Position numbers and translations under genes: made by a program. The notes under the pieces are model-generated. The model was not told where the DNA came from. It saw only the letters and a program-made list of their open reading frames with translations, and did not search any database. Positions 8,195-12,474 of a stretch of DNA of 12,474 nt are shown piece by piece (position 1 is the stretch's first letter; the number at the start of each line of letters is the position of its first letter). The DNA comes from Chitinophagaceae bacterium UBA3430 (GTDB lineage Bacteria; Bacteroidota; Bacteroidia; Chitinophagales; Chitinophagaceae), in the NCBI GenBank assembly GCA_002378975.1, contig DFST01000016.1, positions 1 to 12,474 of the forward strand. The letters run 5' to 3'.

Positions 8195-9054
8195 TTTTTT
8201 TTCTTTGCGGCGGTCGGGTCGTAGATGAATCGTACCAGTGCATTTTTCTGATCGTCGGCGGTCAGATACAACTGATAGCGTTGGGTGGAGGTAGTTACCA
8301 CCATCAGGGCGGTATTGGGTGGGATTTGACCTAGATTTTCACCCACCATAACGACTTCCTGCAACGGGTGCTTGGGATCGATCAGTACCTCCAATTTAAG
8401 TGGCTGTGTTTTTAGCATTTGGTGATCGATGACCGATTTTTTATTGACGAATACCGATACGGTATCGCCGTCTATTTGTCCATTGTCGTAGAGTGCCAGT
8501 TGCACCTTTCCACTGTCGAGTCGGATCTCCTGCACCAGCTGGTCGATCTTTTTTGGCGCCTCTTTTTTCGGGGTGGGAGAGGCGGGGAATGTTGCTTTGT
8601 CAAATCGGGTTAGGACGATGCTGCCGGGTGTACAGGGCGTTCGGCCATCAATGGCTCGCCCGGAAGGCGTTGACCAATTGCCTCGAAGCTGTACTTCACG
8701 CACTCGATTGCCAGATCCGGTGTGCAAGGTCAATGCATAATTTTTCAGGCAGGGTACACAATCCTCATGAATTCGAAAAGTAACAATGCCGGTTTCTCGG
8801 AGCAAAACGGTTTGTTTGGTAGAATCCCAGAGACCAACCAATTCGTCGCTGATGTAGTTGGATGAGTCAGAAAAATGATAGGCTTTTCCTTTGATCTGAT
8901 TGCCCGTTACAGTGAATTGCAATTCGATTTGATAGACCGGAAAGCAACCACCAGCACCCATCACCAATTTGCCCCGCCAGATACCTGATATATCCTGCGC
9001 CTCAACAAACTGTAGGGAAATTAAGCCCAGCAGCAAAAGAAGTAGACGATGCAT
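8191..9054 (-). CDS. Secreted protein of unknown function, paralogue A (287 aa)
   Basis: I do not recognise a characterised family. A signal peptide (MHRLLLLLLGLISLQFVEA) has a predicted cut before Q20; there is no lipobox and no other membrane segment, so the product is probably periplasmic or secreted. An N-terminal domain (about 22-152) opens with SGIWRG and shows alternating strand-like segments. It carries Cys at 37, 99, 102 and 141 (C99-x-x-C102), possibly disulfide-bonded. A short Pro/Lys-rich linker (158-168) follows. The C-terminal domain (about 180-280) contains YDNGQIDGDT (189-198) and ENLGQIPPNT (239-248). Residues 184-280 align without gaps to the C-terminus of the upstream gene product with 45 of 97 identities counted by eye, so the two are paralogues. 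It starts 29 bases after that gene and is probably in its operon. Its stop overlaps the TonB receptor stop tail to tail. A carbohydrate- or ligand-binding role is only a guess. Confidence 0.85.
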   Translation of the reverse strand: MHRLLLLLLGLISLQFVEAQDISGIWRGKLVMGAGGCFPVYQIELQFTVTGNQIKGKAYHFSDSSNYISDELVGLWDSTKQTVLLRETGIVTFRIHEDCVPCLKNYALTLHTGSGNRVREVQLRGNWSTPSGRAIDGRTPCTPGSIVLTRFDKATFPASPTPKKEAPKKIDQLVQEIRLDSGKVQLALYDNGQIDGDTVSVFVNKKSVIDHQMLKTQPLKLEVLIDPKHPLQEVVMVGENLGQIPPNTALMVVTTSTQRYQLYLTADDQKNALVRFIYDPTAAKKKN

Positions 9055-9058
9055 GTGG

Positions 9059-9066
9059 TAAAGGTA
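9059..9066 (-). promoter_or_regulatory. Weak -7-like element before the paralogue A gene
   Basis: The minus strand reads TACCTTTA, one mismatch (last base) from TAnnTTTG, and it ends 4 bases before the ATG at 9054. The spacing is the same as at the two perfect boxes before the TonB receptor and paralogue B. It lies in the 29-base gap after the upstream gene, so read-through from that gene is an equally good explanation. Confidence 0.25.
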
Positions 9067-9083
9067 AAGAAACGCAGCGCCGT

Positions 9084-10139
9084 TTATTCGGGCCTGTATC
9101 GGAATCGGACGACAGCGTTCTTTTGTTCGGTAGAGGTGATGCGGATCTCAAAGCGCTCTCCACCGGCCTCCACGATCATGAGGGAGGTATTGGGAGGAAT
9201 GGTTCCTAAATTTTCGGCAACCATGGTGATCTCTTGTTCATTGTCCTCCTCCGTAAGTTCAAAACGAATCTCCAGCGGTGCTGCCGTCAATCTTTTTTCA
9301 GCCAGCACCAACTTGTTGCCCAAGTAAACGCTGATGGTGTCTCCATCGATTTCCCCATTGTCGTAGAGGCGAACCCGGACGGATCGGTCTTTGACGATCA
9401 ACTCCCGATTCAATTCATTGATTCGATTTTTAAGTACCTGGGGCTGGGGGACTGGCGGTAGGGATTTATCGAATGTGGCAACCGTGGAATTCAGGTTGTT
9501 ACCCTGCATGGTGATCTTGCTTGGGTTCTTGACACCGGTTGGGTTTTCTGTGTTGTTGACCACGCGGGTAGTAGGCGGGGTCGGATTGCTCTTATTCCTG
9601 TTTGGGGGGGCTTGATTGTCGTAAACAGGTTTATTGCGGGCTTGAGATTTCAAGAAAGGTTCCAGATAGAAATCAGAATCAGTAACGCGGCGTAGGTAGA
9701 CTTTACCATCTCCGCAGTCGGCTCCTTTACGAACGCCCGGGGCACTTTTTTCGAATTTACTCCCAAATGTACCTTCTAAGAATTCCTCGCGTCCGGAACG
9801 AACGTAGAATAAATTGCAATTCATCAAACAGGAGTGTGAATCATCGCTCATCTTGATCTCGATGGATTGTGTTTCTTCCACCCGTGCCAGTTTGTTGCCA
9901 GACTCAAAGTTGCCACGCAGGGCAGTCTTTGCATAAAAAACCTTGTTCAAGTACGAATAAGAGACTCCTTGTACACTGGGTCCGATCTGTTCGATCTGAA
10001 TTTCAAATTTGTATTGCTCGAACTGATCCGTAATGAAATAGCCACGCCAAACTCCGGTCAGATTCTGCGCCACCGTGCAGAGGGGGAGCAGGGCCGCCCA
10101 AGTTGTTAGCATCCGAAAAAAACTACGGGGTTCAACCAT
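9084..10139 (-). CDS. Secreted protein of unknown function, paralogue B (351 aa)
   Basis: Same architecture as the downstream paralogue; no characterised family recognised. A signal peptide (MVEPRSFFRMLTTWAALLPLCTVA) has a predicted cut before Q25. The Cys at 21 is not in a good lipobox (LPLC), so a lipoprotein is unlikely. The N-terminal domain (about 27-152) starts LTGVWRG and has Cys at 104, 108 and 142. A long low-complexity linker rich in P, N and T (about 165-235) follows. The C-terminal domain (about 247-350) carries YDNGEIDGDT (259-268) and ENLGTIPPNT (309-318) and is close to that of paralogue A, while the N-terminal halves have diverged much more. The linker is about 60 residues longer than in A. 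An ATG at 10112 could start translation 9 codons later but would drop the basic n-region (R5, R9), so 10139 is preferred. It heads a two-gene minus-strand operon diverging from thrS. Confidence 0.85.
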   Translation of the reverse strand: MVEPRSFFRMLTTWAALLPLCTVAQNLTGVWRGYFITDQFEQYKFEIQIEQIGPSVQGVSYSYLNKVFYAKTALRGNFESGNKLARVEETQSIEIKMSDDSHSCLMNCNLFYVRSGREEFLEGTFGSKFEKSAPGVRKGADCGDGKVYLRRVTDSDFYLEPFLKSQARNKPVYDNQAPPNRNKSNPTPPTTRVVNNTENPTGVKNPSKITMQGNNLNSTVATFDKSLPPVPQPQVLKNRINELNRELIVKDRSVRVRLYDNGEIDGDTISVYLGNKLVLAEKRLTAAPLEIRFELTEEDNEQEITMVAENLGTIPPNTSLMIVEAGGERFEIRITSTEQKNAVVRFRYRPE

Positions 10140-10143
10140 GTCT

Positions 10144-10151
10144 CAAAACTA
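10144..10151 (-). promoter_or_regulatory. -7 promoter element for the paralogue B gene
   Basis: The minus strand reads TAGTTTTG, a perfect TAnnTTTG match, ending 4 bases before the ATG at 10139. This predicts a leaderless or nearly leaderless mRNA. If translation instead began at the in-frame ATG at 10112, the leader would be about 27-30 bases. No -33 TTTG is seen at the expected distance. Confidence 0.5.
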
Positions 10152-10158
10152 TATCAGG

Positions 10159-10170
10159 ACGTTTTAACGT
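10159..10170 (+). repeat. 12-base inverted repeat in the divergent promoter region
   Basis: ACGTTTTAACGT: arms ACGTT and AACGT around a TT centre. It lies 8 bases upstream of the minus-strand -7 box, between the -7 and -33 regions of the paralogue B promoter, where an operator could sit. Arms of five bases are short enough to arise by chance. Confidence 0.3.
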
Positions 10171-10191
10171 GCTCCCTCTGTTTAGCAATCA

Positions 10192-10222
10192 TTTGTTAAA
10201 ATCAGGCCCTTGTTTATGCTTG
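10192..10222 (+). promoter_or_regulatory. Candidate upstream thrS promoter (-33 and -7)
   Basis: TTTG at 10192-10195 and TATGCTTG at 10215-10222, separated by 19 bases. The spacing fits the Bacteroidota -33/-7 model, but the -7 box has one mismatch. It would give a thrS leader of about 70 bases. It is an alternative to, or works together with, the perfect -7 box at 10265. Confidence 0.35.
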
Positions 10223-10264
10223 GTTCATGCGTACTGGAAAACCGGTTTTTCGGGTGGATTTCGT

Positions 10265-10272
10265 TAGATTTG
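10265..10272 (+). promoter_or_regulatory. -7 promoter element for thrS
   Basis: TAGATTTG, a perfect TAnnTTTG match, 25 bases before the thrS ATG at 10298. No clear -33 TTTG lies at the usual distance. Transcription would start near 10276-10279, giving a leader of about 20 bases. Confidence 0.5.
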
Positions 10273-10297
10273 CCTCTTAAAATCAGCCTATCCCTTC

Positions 10298-12232
10298 ATG
10301 ATCCAGATCACATTTCCCGATGGTGCCGTGCGGCAGTATGAATCCGGTACCACCGCTTTGGAGGTTGCCAAATCCATTTCCGAGGGCCTCGCCAAAAAAG
10401 TAATGGCCGCGCGTGTGAACGGTCAGGTTTGGGATGCTACCCGCCCGATGGATGCCGATGCGCAACTTCAGTTGCTCACTTGGCAGGATGCGGACGGGAA
10501 GTCAACCTTCTGGCATTCATCGGCACACTTGATGGCCGAGGCGGTTGAGTCAATATTTCCAGATGTTCAATTTTGGGTGGGTCCCGCGGTCGACAACGGC
10601 TTCTACTACGACATGGATCTGGGCGATCGGAAAATGTCGGAAGATGATCTCATTGCCTTGGAAAAAAAGATCCAAGAATTGGCCAAGACCCAATCGGCCT
10701 ACGTCCGCAAAGAGATCCCCAAGGCGGAGGCGGAACAGTTTTTTACAGAAAAGGGGGACGGATACAAGCTGGACCTGCTCAGCAATCTCGAAGATGGTTC
10801 CATCACTTTCTATACGCAAGGAAATTTCACGGACCTCTGTCGAGGGCCGCACATTCCACATACCGGTCTGATCAAGGCGCTCAAACTTACCAATATTGCC
10901 GGAGCGTATTGGAAGGGCAATGAGAAGAACAAAATGCTTACCCGGGTGTACGGGGTGAGTTTCCCTTCTCAGAAAGAACTCGATGAGCATCTATTGATGT
11001 TGGAAGAAGCCAAGAAAAGGGATCACCGTAAGCTGGGCAAAGAGTTGGGCATCTATACCATGGACGATGATGTGGGGCCTGGTTTGCCGCTCTGGTTGCC
11101 CAATGGCGGGATCGTGATCGAAGAACTTGAAAAATTAGCCAAGGAAACGGAGCAAGCGGCTGGATACAAGCGTGTGGTTACGCCACACATTGCTAAGGAG
11201 AGTATGTATCTGACCAGCGGTCACTTGCCCTATTATGCAGACAGTATGTTTCCGCCCATGGAGATGGATGGTGAGAAATATTACCTGCGCGCCATGAATT
11301 GTCCGCACCACCACAAGGTTTATGATGCGGAGCCAAAGAGCTACAAAGATCTGCCGTTTCGATTGGCCGAATATGGAACCTGCTATCGCTATGAGCAGAG
11401 TGGGGAATTGTTTGGTTTGATGCGGGTACGTTGTTTGCACATGAACGACGCACATATCTATTGCAACCGGGAGCAATTCTTTGATGAGTTCAAAGCCGTC
11501 AATGAAATGTACCTGAAGTATTTTGGCATTTTTGGTGTCGACAAATACGTGATGCGACTCAGCTTGCACGACCCCAACAAACTGGGGCAGAAATATGTGG
11601 ATGAGCCGGCACTTTGGCAAGAAACGGAGGCGATGGTTCGCAAGGTTTTGCAAGATACCGGAACACCGTTCGTTGAAGTACAGGATGAGGCCGCGTTCTA
11701 CGGGCCTAAGATTGACGTCCAGATCTGGAGTGCCATTGGCCGTGAGTTTACCTTGGCTACGAATCAAGTCGACTTCAACTCCGGCTTGAAGTTCAAGTTA
11801 AGTTTTACCAATACCCAGAATCAATCGGAAGCCCCTTTGATCATTCATCGGGCCCCGCTGGGAACTCACGAGCGCTTTATTGGATTTTTGTTGGAGCATT
11901 TTGCCGGTAAGTTCCCGACCTGGCTGGCTCCCGTACAGGTAAAAGTGCTGCCCATCAGCGATAAGTTCTCCGATTATGCCCATTCGGTGGCCAAGACTTT
12001 GGTCAAAGCGTCGGTCCGAGCAGAAGTGGACGACCGAAATGAGAAAATCGGCAAGAAGATCCGTGACACCGAATTGATGAAAGTGCCTTACATGCTGGTG
12101 GTTGGAGAGAAAGAAATGCTGGAAAATCAGGTTTCGGTTCGACGACAGGGGAAGGGGGATCTGGGTGCACAGGCCTTGACCGATTTTGCCGATTCCTTAC
12201 GCGCCGAAATTCTCGAAAGAAGACTCGAATAA
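10298..12232 (+). CDS. thrS: Threonine--tRNA ligase
   Basis: 644 residues, full length for the bacterial enzyme. Order of domains: TGS (about 1-62), editing domain (about 63-225), class II catalytic core (about 245-540) and anticodon-binding domain (about 545-640). Editing-site residues are H73 and H77 (HSSAH) with C181 and H185 (CRGPH). The catalytic zinc ligands are C335 (MNCPHH), H386 (NDAHIY) and H517 (IHRAPLG), matching C334, H385 and H511 of Escherichia coli ThrRS. Class II motif 2 is seen around YRYEQSG...LMRVR, and motif 3 around HRAPLGTHERF. It charges tRNA-Thr and clears mis-charged Ser-tRNA-Thr in the cytoplasm. All key residues are present, so both activities should be intact. infC follows after 57 bases, as in many bacteria. 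The ATG at 10298 gives the standard TGS N-terminus. Confidence 0.98.
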   Translation: MIQITFPDGAVRQYESGTTALEVAKSISEGLAKKVMAARVNGQVWDATRPMDADAQLQLLTWQDADGKSTFWHSSAHLMAEAVESIFPDVQFWVGPAVDNGFYYDMDLGDRKMSEDDLIALEKKIQELAKTQSAYVRKEIPKAEAEQFFTEKGDGYKLDLLSNLEDGSITFYTQGNFTDLCRGPHIPHTGLIKALKLTNIAGAYWKGNEKNKMLTRVYGVSFPSQKELDEHLLMLEEAKKRDHRKLGKELGIYTMDDDVGPGLPLWLPNGGIVIEELEKLAKETEQAAGYKRVVTPHIAKESMYLTSGHLPYYADSMFPPMEMDGEKYYLRAMNCPHHHKVYDAEPKSYKDLPFRLAEYGTCYRYEQSGELFGLMRVRCLHMNDAHIYCNREQFFDEFKAVNEMYLKYFGIFGVDKYVMRLSLHDPNKLGQKYVDEPALWQETEAMVRKVLQDTGTPFVEVQDEAAFYGPKIDVQIWSAIGREFTLATNQVDFNSGLKFKLSFTNTQNQSEAPLIIHRAPLGTHERFIGFLLEHFAGKFPTWLAPVQVKVLPISDKFSDYAHSVAKTLVKASVRAEVDDRNEKIGKKIRDTELMKVPYMLVVGEKEMLENQVSVRRQGKGDLGAQALTDFADSLRAEILERRLE

Positions 12233-12289
12233 TTGGCTAATTTCGTAAAGCCGTAAAAAACCGGCATAACGTTCAACTAAAAATTGCGA

Positions 12290-12474
12290 ATGGCAGTACC
12301 TAAACGACCCGGTGGTGGGTTCAGTAGACCTCCCGGAAGCGGATTTCGCCCCGGTGGAGGTGGTTTCAATCGAGGAAGATTCATGCCCCGCAAGGAAGCG
12401 GAGCATCGCATCAATCAATTCATCCGTGCCCAGCAGGTTCGTTTGGTAGGCGAAAATGTGGAGGTAGGCATCTA
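12290..12474 (+). CDS. infC: Translation initiation factor IF-3, 5' part, cut by the window edge
   Basis: 61 codons plus two bases are visible. Residues 1 to about 34 are a Gly/Arg/Pro-rich, basic, probably disordered extension (KRPGGG, RPPGSG, RPGGGG, NRGR). The conserved IF-3 N-terminus follows: HRINQFIRAQQVRLVGENVE (39-58). IF-3 binds the 30S subunit, checks the start codon and keeps subunits apart. Position after thrS agrees with the common thrS-infC-rpmI-rplT order. An in-frame stop at 12278-12280 limits the start to TTG 12284 or ATG 12290; ATG is preferred. The 57-base gap after thrS has a one-mismatch -7-like box (TAATTTCG, 12238-12245) but no terminator, so co-transcription with thrS is likely. 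The C-terminal domain is outside the window. Confidence 0.93.
   Translation, partial: MAVPKRPGGGFSRPPGSGFRPGGGGFNRGRFMPRKEAEHRINQFIRAQQVRLVGENVEVGI

Noticed and set aside
8195..8202. T-tract after the TonB receptor stop as an intrinsic terminator
   Set aside because: No stable GC-rich stem precedes it, and the bases are the reverse of the Lys/Asn codons ending the convergent gene.
10075..10080. Cys in the paralogue B signal peptide as a lipoprotein attachment site
   Set aside because: The preceding residues (LPL) do not fit a lipobox, and a normal signal peptidase I site (TVA before Q25) follows at once.
11135..11767. 210-codon open frame on the minus strand inside thrS
   Set aside because: It lies wholly antisense to the thrS catalytic core, whose motifs are intact, and its translation shows no recognisable domain; the openness follows from thrS codon use.
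12250..12266. Short inverted repeat (GCCG...CGGC) between thrS and infC as terminator or attenuator
   Set aside because: Only four base pairs around an A-rich loop and no following T-run; too weak to call.
12283..12285. ATT near the infC start, recalling the AUU start of E. coli infC
   Set aside because: It is out of frame with the IF-3 coding sequence; ATG 12290 (or TTG 12284) is in frame.
1..12474. CRISPR arrays, tRNA/rRNA genes, transposases, phage or toxin-antitoxin genes
   Set aside because: Read for on both strands; no repeat-spacer pattern, cloverleaf, inverted-repeat-bounded element or matching protein motif was found.

Overview
The window looks like chromosome from a member of the Bacteroidota, probably near Chitinophagaceae or Saprospirales (the exact family is inferred). 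The reasons are a TonB-dependent receptor with an N-terminal carboxypeptidase-regulatory-like domain, a fused FtcD next to hutI, AT-rich translation starts without clear Shine-Dalgarno sequences, several TAnnTTTG-type -7 promoter elements, and three exported proteins whose signal peptides all end in A|Q. Coding density is very high. No RNA genes, insertion sequences, phage genes or CRISPR arrays were seen, and the longest non-coding stretch is about 158 bases.

Layout. (1) Positions 1-3781, plus strand: a catabolic operon. It holds the 3' part of an ACAT1-like acetyl-CoA acetyltransferase, then hutI (imidazolonepropionase, start overlapping the thiolase stop by one base), then ftcD (bifunctional glutamate formimidoyltransferase / formimidoyl-THF cyclodeaminase). 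HutI and FtcD together convert imidazolonepropionate through N-formimino-glutamate to glutamate, ammonia and 5,10-methenyl-THF, the lower half of histidine degradation. hutH and hutU are not in view. (2) 3782-5767, minus strand: an ABC-F ATPase whose stop codon abuts the ftcD stop. (3) 5768-5845: a short divergent promoter region with a -7 element for each direction. (4) 5846-8194, plus strand: a TonB-dependent outer-membrane receptor without a SusD partner in view. (5) 8191-10139, minus strand: two tandem secreted proteins of unknown function. They are paralogous and share a well conserved C-terminal domain of about 97 residues; the downstream one overlaps the receptor gene tail to tail by 4 bases. 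(6) 10140-10297: a divergent promoter region with an inverted repeat and a short direct repeat. (7) 10298 to the end, plus strand: thrS and the 5' part of infC, the widespread thrS-infC translation operon; rpmI and rplT would be expected next.

Most genes are familiar household or catabolic genes. The less ordinary material is the paralogous secreted pair and the promoter geometry: at two genes, and in weaker form at a third, the -7 element ends exactly 4 bases before the start codon, which predicts leaderless or nearly leaderless mRNAs. I found no convincing new multi-gene defence, mobile or biosynthetic system. The undescribed item best worth following is the secreted protein pair next to the TonB receptor.
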